This document shows, piece after piece, positions 33,445 to 41,326 of a stretch of DNA of 64,000 nucleotides (position 1 is its first letter; every line of letters starts with the position of its first letter). Origin of the DNA: Pseudomonas viridiflava (lineage in GTDB: Bacteria; Pseudomonadota; Gammaproteobacteria; Pseudomonadales; Pseudomonadaceae); the NCBI RefSeq assembly GCF_900591205.1, contig NZ_UUPU01000085.1, positions 248,001-312,000 of the forward strand. The letters run 5' to 3'. The notes beneath the pieces are model-generated. The model made no database searches. It saw nothing but the letters and a program-made list of their open reading frames with translations, and was not told the origin of the DNA. The position numbers and the translations under genes were made by a program.

Positions 33445-34610
33445 AGGGCATTCCTGAGGGTTTGCAGGCACGCGACCTGACGGCTGAAATCGGCGCTGGA
33501 AAGCCGTTTCGCCGCAAGTGGGCCGAGGGCCTGGCTGATGACGTGAGAAGGTTGATGCGTCAGGTGTTCCAGCACCCGCCACTGTTCTGCGTTGTCGAGA
33601 TGCTCAAAGCCCGGATGGCGGTGCCGAGCAGCGCGCAGGATGTCGCGCTGCAAAGCCAGCAGCAGCGTGCCCTGGCCACTGCGGCGCAGCAGAAAATCGG
33701 CGCTGGCTTTGAGGTGCTCCTGCAACTGCCGACGTGCCTTGGGAGCCGGCGCCTGGATCGGACCCTGGCGCATGCCGGCGTGCCAGAGCGCCAGGCCGAT
33801 CAAGGCGATCAGTGCCACCAGGGCCTGGGGGAAATACCGTAGCAGCAGGGTGAACAGGTCGTCGAAGTCACTGTTGAACAGTAAGGTCACGCCAGTGCCC
33901 TGATTCAGATACCACAGCAGCCAGGCATTGTCGTGTTGGCCGATGTCCGGGGTTTGCCACAGGTCACTGTCGGTGACCACCGTGACGCGGCCTTCCCCGA
34001 GGTCGAGTTGCATCAAGTGGCTCGACCTTGCGCTGTTGGCCGAAAATTGCGCCAGATGCTTGGGGTCGGTGAGATTGAAGTCGGTGTCGAAGCTGAAATA
34101 GGCCGGGGCGGTTTCATTGTCGACATACAGCTTGGTCAGGTCCGGCGCTTTCTTTTTAAGAGGCTTTTTAACGGCGGGCTCGGGGTCTTCAGATTCGTCA
34201 CTCAAGGTCTGGTGGATATGCAGGCGATCGAGCAACAGGTCGCCGCTTTTTCCGGTCTCTTCATCCCACAGCGCTTCGGCCACCAGCAATAGATGGCCGC
34301 CTGCCTTGGCCCAGCCCAATACTTGCTCCACCTGGCGTGGCGACATGTTGCTGCGCTCGCCCAGTATCAACAGGCTGTTGCCCTTGGCCGGCAGGGTCGT
34401 CAGCCGTTCCAGGCTATTGGCATGTTCCACGGCCAGGCCCTGTTGACGCAGAAAGTGTTCGGCCGCGAGGTAAGGGTTAGCCAGGGCCTCGGGAGCGGGG
34501 CCACGATCCACCACTACATCGTAGGGAATGGCTTTGCTCCAGGCGTAATAACCAACTGCGCCAAGCAGGCACGCCACCAGTAGCCCTACCCACAACAATG
34601 GTCGGTTCAT
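33441..34610 (-). CDS. DUF4350 domain membrane protein
   Basis: A 389-residue protein. One span follows the start (residues about 4-22). A periplasmic part with the DUF4350 pattern comes next: NPYLAAEHFLRQQGLAVEHAN, then LLILGERSNMSPRQVEQVLGWAKAGGHLLLVAE. A second span (LVALIALIGLALW) precedes a cytoplasmic tail of about 110 residues. The fold of the periplasmic part resembles a class I glutamine-amidotransferase-like or ThuA-like domain, but I see no catalytic triad. It overlaps both neighbours by four bases in the operon. Function unknown. Confidence 0.8.
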   Translation of the reverse strand: MNRPLLWVGLLVACLLGAVGYYAWSKAIPYDVVVDRGPAPEALANPYLAAEHFLRQQGLAVEHANSLERLTTLPAKGNSLLILGERSNMSPRQVEQVLGWAKAGGHLLLVAEALWDEETGKSGDLLLDRLHIHQTLSDESEDPEPAVKKPLKKKAPDLTKLYVDNETAPAYFSFDTDFNLTDPKHLAQFSANSARSSHLMQLDLGEGRVTVVTDSDLWQTPDIGQHDNAWLLWYLNQGTGVTLLFNSDFDDLFTLLLRYFPQALVALIALIGLALWHAGMRQGPIQAPAPKARRQLQEHLKASADFLLRRSGQGTLLLALQRDILRAARHRHPGFEHLDNAEQWRVLEHLTHQPSHVISQALGPLAAKRLSSADFSRQVACLQTLRNAL

Positions 34611-36136
34611 CGGGTGCCCTCCGAACTGAACAGGCTGCGCCAATCACTGCACAGTTTTTGCTGGATCGAAGAGGGCGGAAGCTGATGGCCATAAGCTAGG
34701 TTTTGCCAATGCCGGGTCAACTCATCGCTGAAGGCCAGCAGTTGCGGTTGATGCAACTGGTGAACACGTTGCAGCACTTCTCCTTCGGTATCGGCGCTTT
34801 TCAGCGGCAGGTTGAAGTCATGCAGTAACCGGCTGAGCAGGCCGCGATACAGAAGACCGAGGGCCTCCCTTGGCTGGGTGGCCCATAAATGCTCGGCGGT
34901 GCTGGCGATATCCTCAGGCAATGTCTCGGCGCCCAGTTCCAGGCCAAACAATTGCGTGGGGCCGGGCTTGGGGGCCTTGGGTTGGCGCGACGGGTGTCTA
35001 CGGACAAAGGTGCGCAACCAGTCGCGATAGCGCCACACCAGCAGGGCCAGGCCACCCACCAGAAGGCCCCATAGCAGTACTTCCAGGCCCAGGGCGATGT
35101 GCTTGAAGGCATCGCTGTTGAGGTTGTCCAGCAGCGTCTGCAGCCAGGCCGGAAGTTTTCCATCACGCTGCGCCTTGTTTTTAACCGCGGGCTTGTCTTC
35201 TCCAAAGCGATAGCGTGTGACGGTTTCCGGGTTTTTGAACGGGGGGGCGTCCAGCAGGGACTTGATAGATTGGCTCGCCTCTTGGGTGCTCAGTGGCTTG
35301 GGCGGCGTGGACGCACCGGCCATGACGGGTGTGCTCAACGGCAGCAGCATCAGCCCGATCACCAGCAATAACAGGGGAGCGACACTGCTCAGGCGCTGAC
35401 GAAGGCGACGGAACACCAGTTCCAGGTCCCAGGCTTCCAGTACGGTGCGGCGGTTAAGGTAGAGGCTAAAGCCGCACGCGACATAGATGGGTTCCCAAAA
35501 CACCAGGATCAGGGCGTAGAAGGCGTTGCCCAGGTGCTCCAGCCACAGCCCTTCCGAGCTTGTCGACAGCGCCAGTCGTTGCCAGTCCCAATCCATTTCG
35601 AGTTGCTGGGGAATAAACAGGTAGAACAGCGCCATGCAGCCGAACCACAGGCCGATCTCCAGGTGCACCCCGAGGGTGGTCAGCCAGCGCGCAGCACCGG
35701 CGTTACGTTGCTGCAGTGCGCCCAGGCGTTTTTGACGCGCCTGGCCATCGAGCCCTTCAAGTTGGCTGACCGGCATGGCAAAACTGCGACTTAGGCTGAG
35801 CCGTCGCCAGGTCAGGCTGGCCAGCAATTGCCCCTTCAGCAGGCGCGGCCACTGGCGTACAGCTTGCTTGAGGCTGGGCGTTTCGCCAAACAATGCTTTG
35901 GACAGGATATACAGCGGCAGGCGGTCGAAGGCCGGCTTGAGCCACCAGAACAGGAACATGGCGGTGGACGGGTATTTCCAGAGCAGCACGGTGAGCAAGG
36001 CGAAAATCGGCAGGGTTACCAGTGCCCAGCTACTCATCAGCAGCACGCGATGTTTGCGGGCCATCAATACGCCAAGGTCCATGGCCTCCCAGGAGGTACG
36101 CGGGCGAATCACCACGCTGGCATCACTCAGGCGCAT
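34607..36136 (-). CDS. DUF4129 domain membrane protein
   Basis: A 509-residue multi-span protein. Spans near residues 35-55, 165-180, 210-235, 255-280 and 350-370 are visible. The C-terminal cytoplasmic 130 residues carry the DUF4129 pattern: ALGLLYRGLLSRLLHDFNLPLKSADTEGEVL and later ELTRHWQNLAYGH. In Actinobacteria and other groups such domains are fused to transglutaminase-like or DUF58-linked proteins. It overlaps the DUF4350 gene by four bases and the SpoIIM-like gene by 14 bases. It has no assigned biochemical role. Confidence 0.8.
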   Translation of the reverse strand: MRLSDASVVIRPRTSWEAMDLGVLMARKHRVLLMSSWALVTLPIFALLTVLLWKYPSTAMFLFWWLKPAFDRLPLYILSKALFGETPSLKQAVRQWPRLLKGQLLASLTWRRLSLSRSFAMPVSQLEGLDGQARQKRLGALQQRNAGAARWLTTLGVHLEIGLWFGCMALFYLFIPQQLEMDWDWQRLALSTSSEGLWLEHLGNAFYALILVFWEPIYVACGFSLYLNRRTVLEAWDLELVFRRLRQRLSSVAPLLLLVIGLMLLPLSTPVMAGASTPPKPLSTQEASQSIKSLLDAPPFKNPETVTRYRFGEDKPAVKNKAQRDGKLPAWLQTLLDNLNSDAFKHIALGLEVLLWGLLVGGLALLVWRYRDWLRTFVRRHPSRQPKAPKPGPTQLFGLELGAETLPEDIASTAEHLWATQPREALGLLYRGLLSRLLHDFNLPLKSADTEGEVLQRVHQLHQPQLLAFSDELTRHWQNLAYGHQLPPSSIQQKLCSDWRSLFSSEGTR

Positions 36137-37103
36137 GGCGGGATCTTCCTGCGAGGCTCAAGTAAGCGGCCACCAACAGCCAAAGGGCGGTGCCTACCGA
36201 GTATTTGATCCATGGGGCTATTGCGGTGGTGGAGGACCAGTAAGCCTCGATAAACGCCGCGATCAGCAGGAACACCATCACCCCACACAGCATCTGCACG
36301 CTTTTATGGGCGGCCAGCCGTAAGGACTCGCCACGGGTCAAGTGTCCGGGAGCAATCAGTGCCCAGCCCAGTTGCAAACCTGCGGCGCCTGCGAGGGCGA
36401 TCGCACTTAATTCGAACGCGCCATGACCGATCACGAAGGACCAGAAGGTTTGCCCATAGCCGATTTCGGTCAGGTGCCCGGAGACTGCACCGATGATCAG
36501 GCCGTTGAAAATCAGGAAGAACACGCTGCCCAGGCCGAACAGCAATCCAGCGGCAAAGGTCTGGAACGCGATACCGATGTTGTGCATCACGTAGTAGCCG
36601 AACATCATCCAGTCTTCACTGGATGCGCGTTCGGCTGCGCGGCCCAGGCGACTGGCATCGGGGTCGTACATGCCCTGCATCTCGGCCACCTGCTGGGGGC
36701 TTACGATGCTGTAGATCAGATCAGGAAACAGGTAAACCAGCAGGGCAATACCCACCAGGCTGCCGAAGAACAGCAGGCTGGCGATCAGCACGAAACGCCA
36801 TTGTTCGCGCACCAGCCGAGGAAAATCGGCCAGGACGAAACTCAGCACGTTGGCCGCCAATTGGCTGCGATGGCGATACAACTGTTGGTGGCCACGCAGG
36901 GCCAGTTGCTGTAACGGGTCCACCAGGTAGCTGCTGTAACCCCGTTCTTGAGCCAAGGCCAGGTGCTGGCACAGGCGCCGGTATTGATGGGGGAAGTCGG
37001 CTATGTCGCCGGCCTTGGCCTTGCCCTGTTCCAACTGTTTCAGTTGTTCGGCAAAGGCTTGCCATTGTGGTTGGTGGCGGCTTTCGAACAGGCTCTGCTT
37101 CAT
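36123..37103 (-). CDS. SpoIIM/DUF95-type membrane protein
   Basis: A 326-residue protein with a soluble N-terminal part of about 100 residues, rich in helices with many Q, R and L. Five or six membrane spans of the SpoIIM (DUF95) family follow. The central motif is GYYVMHNIGIAFQTFAAGLLFGLGSVFFLIFNGLIIGAV followed by HGAFELSAIALAGAAGLQLG. In Bacillus SpoIIM takes part in peptidoglycan remodelling with SpoIID and SpoIIP; those partners are absent here. It overlaps RDD by four bases and DUF4129 by 14. The role in Gram-negative bacteria is unclear. Confidence 0.83.
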   Translation of the reverse strand: MKQSLFESRHQPQWQAFAEQLKQLEQGKAKAGDIADFPHQYRRLCQHLALAQERGYSSYLVDPLQQLALRGHQQLYRHRSQLAANVLSFVLADFPRLVREQWRFVLIASLLFFGSLVGIALLVYLFPDLIYSIVSPQQVAEMQGMYDPDASRLGRAAERASSEDWMMFGYYVMHNIGIAFQTFAAGLLFGLGSVFFLIFNGLIIGAVSGHLTEIGYGQTFWSFVIGHGAFELSAIALAGAAGLQLGWALIAPGHLTRGESLRLAAHKSVQMLCGVMVFLLIAAFIEAYWSSTTAIAPWIKYSVGTALWLLVAAYLSLAGRSRHAPE

Positions 37104-37792
37104 GTCGGCCCCAGCAAGCCACGGGCCACGCCATTGAGCTGCTCCACGGCGCGGGCCGGGGAAACCTGCAAGGGCGTGGCGAGGATCGACGCCAATTCGT
37201 GAACGCGTTCGGCGGAGAGTTGGCCCTGACGTTCCGCAAACCCAAGGATGGCCCGTTGTTCGCTCAGCTCCAGGGCAAAGGGCAAGCGTAGTGCCGGCGC
37301 TAGAGGCACATTGGGGCGTGCAAGGGCGTGTTCGCGGTAGATCACCAGTGTGCCGGCGGCCAAGTCTCCCAGGCGCTTGAAGTGAGGGTGTTGCAGGCAA
37401 CTGATCGCGCCGAGAAAGTAGCCGAAGGGCAGCATGTCGACAAACCGCAACAGGTTGCGGATCAGGGAGGCAGACCAGCCGATCGGGGTGCCGTCGTCCT
37501 GTACCACACGCAGGCCCATGACCTGTTTGCCCGGTGAGCAGCCCTGGTTGAGTACCTCAAAGAGCACCATGTACCACCAACTGATCAGAAACAGCAGCAG
37601 TGAACCCAGGCCGATGCCTATATTGCCAAGCAAGGCCAATGGCACCAGCAGCACACCCATGACCACTCCACGCAGGCCAAGGTCGAAGGCAAAGGCCAGC
37701 GCGCGCGGCATCAGGCCGGCTGGGCGCAGCGGCAGGTCGATGCCCTCCGGGGTCTCGATCTGGTAGCAGGTATCCAATGGGGCTGTTGGCAT
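37100..37792 (-). CDS. RDD family membrane protein, first gene of the MoxR operon
   Basis: A 230-residue protein of the RDD family. The name-giving arginine and aspartates fall in MPRALAFAFDLGLRG in span 1 and the later RNLLRFVDMLPFGYFLGAI in span 3. RDD proteins are small membrane proteins; some exchange sodium or protons, most are uncharacterised. The ATG at 37792 was chosen; an upstream ATG at 37858 would add residues with no homology. It leads RDD, SpoIIM, DUF4129, DUF4350, MoxR and DUF58. Its upstream region is shared with divergently transcribed sbcB. Confidence 0.82.
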   Translation of the reverse strand: MPTAPLDTCYQIETPEGIDLPLRPAGLMPRALAFAFDLGLRGVVMGVLLVPLALLGNIGIGLGSLLLFLISWWYMVLFEVLNQGCSPGKQVMGLRVVQDDGTPIGWSASLIRNLLRFVDMLPFGYFLGAISCLQHPHFKRLGDLAAGTLVIYREHALARPNVPLAPALRLPFALELSEQRAILGFAERQGQLSAERVHELASILATPLQVSPARAVEQLNGVARGLLGPT

Positions 37793-37959
37793 CGCGATCC
37801 TTGGCAGTGCAAAGCGGCTGAGAGACACGGATGCTAGCAGTGTCGGCGATGGAATCAACCACTCAAGGTTTTGCTGGATGTTTGTACAGTTAAATCGTCG
37901 CTGGCCTCGGACGCCGTTCAGCGCCTAGACTTCGTCGATCTTCAGTACAGGAATAGCCC

Positions 37960-39387
37960 GTGACCTCCATTTTCTGGTACGACTATGAAACCACCGGCAT
38001 CAACCCGCGCAGCGATCGCCCGCTCCAGGTAGCCGGTATTCGTACGGACCTCGAACTCAACGAGATCGGCGCTCCGGTCAATCTCTATTGCCAGCCGAGC
38101 GACGACATCCTGCCCCATCCCGCCGCCTGCGCAATCACCGGCATAACCCCTGGAATACTCGCGGAAAAAGGCTTGGCTGAGGCTGATTTCATGACGCGGG
38201 TACATGCCGAACTGGCCGCGCCGGGGACCTGTGGCGCCGGTTACAACACCTTGCGGTTTGACGATGAAATGACGCGCTACAGCCTGTATCGCAATTTTTT
38301 TGACCCTTACGCGCGGGAGTGGCAGGGCGGTAATAGCCGCTGGGATTTGATCGACGTGGTGCGCACCGCCTACGCGCTGCGTCCACAAGGCATTGAGTGG
38401 CCGCAGCAGGATGGGCGCGTCACGCTCAAGCTGGAGCGACTTACCGCCGCCAACGGTATCGACCATGGCCAGGCCCACGATGCGTTGTCCGACGTGCGCG
38501 CCACGATTGCCCTGGCGCGACTGGTTCGCGAGAAGCAACCCAAGCTGTACGACTGGCTCTTCCAGCTGCGCAGCAAGCAACGGGTGATGGACCAGGTGCG
38601 CCTGTTACAACCGATGGTGCATATCTCTGGGCGTTTCTCCGCAGAACGGCATTACCTGGGGGTTGTATTGCCGCTTGCGTGGCACCCGCGCAATCGCAAT
38701 GCGCTGATCGTCTGCGATCTCGGGCTCGACCCTCAAGGGCTGCTGGAGCTTGATGCGGATGTCTTGCGCCAACGCCTGTACACCCGCCGTGACGAGCTGG
38801 CCGAGGGCGAGCTGCCGGTGCCGCTCAAGTTGGTTCATATCAACCGTTGCCCGGTGGTCGCCCCGTTGAATGTCCTGCGGGCTGAAGACCGTGAACGTTT
38901 GCACTTGGATATGAATATTTATCAGGAGCGGGCGCTGCGGCTAACTGACGCACAGGAACTTTGGCGCGATAAGTTGGCGGCCATTTACGGCGAGGAAGAT
39001 TTTGCTGCGAATGAAGACCCTGAACAACAGCTTTACGATGGTTTTATCGGTGACCGTGATCGGCGCTTATGCGAACAAGTCCGGGTGGCCGAGCCTGAAC
39101 AATTAGCAGCCCAGCAGTGGCCTTTTGATGATCAGCGTTTACCGGAATTATTGTTTCGCTACCGTGCACGTAACTTCCCGCAGACCTTGAATAACGAGGA
39201 GCAACAACGCTGGAGGCTTTTCTGTCAGCAACGTTTGTCACACCCTGAGTGGGGCGCGCCAATTACCCTTGAGGTATTTAACCAGGCCCGGCTGGAGTTG
39301 GCTGCAAGTGCTACACCTTCTCAGCGTGAGGTGCTGGAGCAATGGCAGGAATATGCCGACTCTTTAGCGGCCCGGATGAGTCTGTAG
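37960..39387 (+). CDS. sbcB: Exodeoxyribonuclease I
   Basis: A 475-residue 3'-5' single-strand DNA exonuclease used in recombination and mismatch repair. The DEDDh catalytic residues begin in WYDYETTGINPRSDRP. The second set is FDDEMTRYSLYRNFFDPY, and the last histidine and aspartate are in HGQAHDALSDVRATIALA. The C-terminal SH3-like and ExoI domains are complete; length matches the E. coli enzyme. The start is GTG at 37960, directly before the conserved TSIFWYDYETTG. It diverges from the six-gene MoxR operon and shares a bidirectional terminator with mvaT. Confidence 0.95.
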   Translation: MTSIFWYDYETTGINPRSDRPLQVAGIRTDLELNEIGAPVNLYCQPSDDILPHPAACAITGITPGILAEKGLAEADFMTRVHAELAAPGTCGAGYNTLRFDDEMTRYSLYRNFFDPYAREWQGGNSRWDLIDVVRTAYALRPQGIEWPQQDGRVTLKLERLTAANGIDHGQAHDALSDVRATIALARLVREKQPKLYDWLFQLRSKQRVMDQVRLLQPMVHISGRFSAERHYLGVVLPLAWHPRNRNALIVCDLGLDPQGLLELDADVLRQRLYTRRDELAEGELPVPLKLVHINRCPVVAPLNVLRAEDRERLHLDMNIYQERALRLTDAQELWRDKLAAIYGEEDFAANEDPEQQLYDGFIGDRDRRLCEQVRVAEPEQLAAQQWPFDDQRLPELLFRYRARNFPQTLNNEEQQRWRLFCQQRLSHPEWGAPITLEVFNQARLELAASATPSQREVLEQWQEYADSLAARMSL

Positions 39388-39415
39388 TCGGTTTTTTTAC
39401 AGAATATTCATACAA

Positions 39416-39444
39416 TAAAAAACGCCAGCAAGCTGGCGTTTTTA
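39416..39444. terminator. Bidirectional terminator between sbcB and mvaT
   Basis: A compact stem AACGCCAGC / GCTGGCGTT with A and T runs on either side. It serves the convergent genes. Confidence 0.88.
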
Positions 39445-39478
39445 ATGTGTCGCGTACCAGGCATGGGCCCGGTGAGGC

Positions 39479-39853
39479 TTAGCCCAGCAGGGTAGCCCAG
39501 CCTTCAACCACGTCACCGCCCCACTTGGCTTTCCACTCTTTCAGAGTTTTGTGGTTGCCACCTTTGGTTTCAATCACTTCGCCGTTGTGCGGGTTTTTGT
39601 ATTGTTTGACCTTGCGAGCACGTTTGGTGCCGGTAGTTTTTACAGCGCCACGGGGTGCTTTAACTTTCGACTCTGGATCCAGCAGCGCGATGATGTCACG
39701 CAGGGATTTGGAGTATTCACCCATCAGGGTGCGCAATTTGCCTTCGAATTCCAGCTCGGTTTGCAGTTTGTCGTCTTGGGACAGATTCTTCAAACGGGCT
39801 TGCAGCTCTTTGATAGCTTCTTCGGTGGCACGGTATTCGTTGATCAGAGACAT
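39479..39853 (-). CDS. mvaT: MvaT, H-NS-like xenogeneic silencer
   Basis: A 124-residue nucleoid protein, the same length as P. aeruginosa MvaT and nearly identical at both ends. The N-terminal coiled coil for oligomerisation starts MSLINEYRATEEAIKELQ. The C-terminal DNA-binding domain includes RARKVKQYKNPHNGEVIETK and ends in WKAKWGGDVVEGWATLLG. MvaT binds AT-rich DNA and silences horizontally acquired and virulence genes. The ATG at 39853 was chosen to match the known N-terminus. It is single and precedes a long AT-rich upstream region, where autoregulation is plausible. Confidence 0.96.
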   Translation of the reverse strand: MSLINEYRATEEAIKELQARLKNLSQDDKLQTELEFEGKLRTLMGEYSKSLRDIIALLDPESKVKAPRGAVKTTGTKRARKVKQYKNPHNGEVIETKGGNHKTLKEWKAKWGGDVVEGWATLLG

Positions 39854-40202
39854 GTGGACTACCTTATGTAGAGCGCTGATTGACAGGGAGAGTGGCCCAA
39901 TAATAGTCAGGCGCTTTGCGCAAGTAAACATTTAAGCTCGCATTTATGTGAATTGCGTTGAATGTTTGTAGTCATCCTGTGCGATCGAGTTAATTACTAG
40001 GTCGTAGGCTAAAGATAATCTCCCTCAACGGCGGGGAACAATCGGAGGGTGGCGCAGTAGATTCATATAAAAGTGCTAAAACCTCAGTCTATTAAGGGGC
40101 ATCGTACGGGCCGGTGATCAGAATAAGCGTTAACGAATACTGCAGTTTTCCTGCGCAATCGCTAGAATGGCGGCCTTTGCGAAGTTCTGGAGTTTTCCCC
40201 TA
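39854..40202. promoter_or_regulatory. AT-rich intergenic region between mvaT and purU
   Basis: A 349-base region with no gene that I can support. It is AT-richer than its surroundings, notably around 39930-40020 and 40060-40090. It lies upstream of both divergent genes and would be a natural target for MvaT autoregulation. No strong terminator, tRNA or known operator was recognised. Confidence 0.4.
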
Positions 40203-41051
40203 ATGCGCACTTTTCGGCTGGTGATTGCTTGCCCGGACCGGGTTGGCATCGTTGCCAAAGTCAGTAACTTTCTGGCCTCTCACAACGGTTGGATCACCGA
40301 GGCGAGCCATCACTCGGACAATCTCAGCGGTTGGTTCTTCATGCGTCACGAAATCCGTGCCGATACGCTGCCCTTTGGCCTGGAGGCTTTTCGCGAGGCG
40401 TTTGCGCCGATCGCCGAAGAGTTCTCGATGACCTGGCACATCACCGACACCGAGCAGAAAAAGCGCGTGGTGTTGATGGCCAGTCGCGAATCCCACTGCC
40501 TGGCGGACCTGCTGCACCGCTGGCACAGCGATGAGCTGGACTGCGAGATCGCCTGTGTCATCTCCAACCATGACGACTTGCGCAGCATGGTTGAATGGCA
40601 TGGCATCCCTTATTACCACGTGCCGGTCAACCCGCAGGACAAGGAACCGGCGTTCGCCGAGGTGTCCCGCCTGGTCAAGCAGCACGAGGCCGACGTGGTG
40701 GTGCTGGCGCGCTACATGCAAATCCTGCCGCCGGAACTGTGCAGCGAATACGCAGGCAAGGTGATCAATATTCACCACAGTTTCCTGCCTTCGTTTGTTG
40801 GCGCCAAGCCGTATCACCAGGCGTCCCTGCGCGGCGTGAAGCTGATCGGCGCGACCTGCCACTACGTCACCGAAGAGCTGGACGCCGGCCCGATCATCGA
40901 GCAGGACGTGGTACGTGTCAGCCACAGCGACAGCATTGAAGACATGGTGCGTTTCGGCCGTGACGTCGAAAAGATGGTCCTGGCCCGTGGCCTGCGTTAT
41001 CACCTGGAAGACCGCGTGCTGGTGCACGGCAACAAGACGGTCGTGTTCTGA
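40203..41051 (+). CDS. purU: Formyltetrahydrofolate deformylase
   Basis: A 282-residue enzyme that hydrolyses 10-formyltetrahydrofolate to formate and tetrahydrofolate, balancing one-carbon pools. The N-terminal ACT domain begins FRLVIACPDRVGIVAKVSNFL. The formyltransferase fold follows, with catalytic region INIHHSFLPSFVGAKPYHQA and a conserved aspartate in ATCHYVTEELDAGPIIEQ. Length and layout match E. coli PurU. The ATG at 40203 was chosen because the conserved ACT start follows immediately. Its neighbours mvaT and the PctA-type receptor match the PA4314 neighbourhood of PAO1. Confidence 0.95.
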   Translation: MRTFRLVIACPDRVGIVAKVSNFLASHNGWITEASHHSDNLSGWFFMRHEIRADTLPFGLEAFREAFAPIAEEFSMTWHITDTEQKKRVVLMASRESHCLADLLHRWHSDELDCEIACVISNHDDLRSMVEWHGIPYYHVPVNPQDKEPAFAEVSRLVKQHEADVVVLARYMQILPPELCSEYAGKVINIHHSFLPSFVGAKPYHQASLRGVKLIGATCHYVTEELDAGPIIEQDVVRVSHSDSIEDMVRFGRDVEKMVLARGLRYHLEDRVLVHGNKTVVF

Positions 41052-41075
41052 CAAAACGTGTTTTGATTGAAGAAC

Positions 41076-41116
41076 AAAGGGCCTGGGCGTTAAATCGTCC
41101 CAGGCCCTTTTTCTTT
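41076..41116 (+). terminator. Rho-independent terminator after purU
   Basis: Stem AAAGGGCCTGGG (41076-41087) pairs with CCCAGGCCCTTT (41099-41110), followed by TTCTTT. It begins 25 bases past the purU stop codon. Confidence 0.9.
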
Positions 41117-41138
41117 GCCTGCCATTGAGGATTGATTG

Positions 41139-41309
41139 ATGAGCGATCCGCTGGATAAAGCCACCGCTAAAGCCCCTGCGACGTTGGGGGAGGGGTGTTT
41201 GAGCCGGTACGACCCGGATGACTTGAGCAGCGAGGACGGCACCGAATTTCCGGGTGCCGCCGAGTTGTGGCAGCGCGAGCAGGACAAGGTCGAGCCCGCT
41301 GCGGATTAA
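41139..41309 (+). CDS. Small acidic protein of unknown function (56 residues)
   Basis: An ORF of 57 codons starting ATG AGC GAT, with a GAGG ribosome site 10 bases upstream. The predicted protein begins MSDPLDKATAKAPATLG and is acidic in its second half (DPDDLSSEDG, EQDKVEPAAD). It has one cysteine and no membrane segment. The clear ribosome site, the GC-rich third positions and its place between a terminator and a convergent gene support it as real. I recognise no family. Confidence 0.6.
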   Translation: MSDPLDKATAKAPATLGEGCLSRYDPDDLSSEDGTEFPGAAELWQREQDKVEPAAD

Positions 41310-41326
41310 AGCGGCGGGCGCCGGGT

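Noticed and set aside
39880..39906. TTGACA with TAATAG as a plus-strand promoter for purU
   Set aside because: Spacing is only 15 bases and purU starts about 300 bases further on; it may be chance in an AT-rich stretch.
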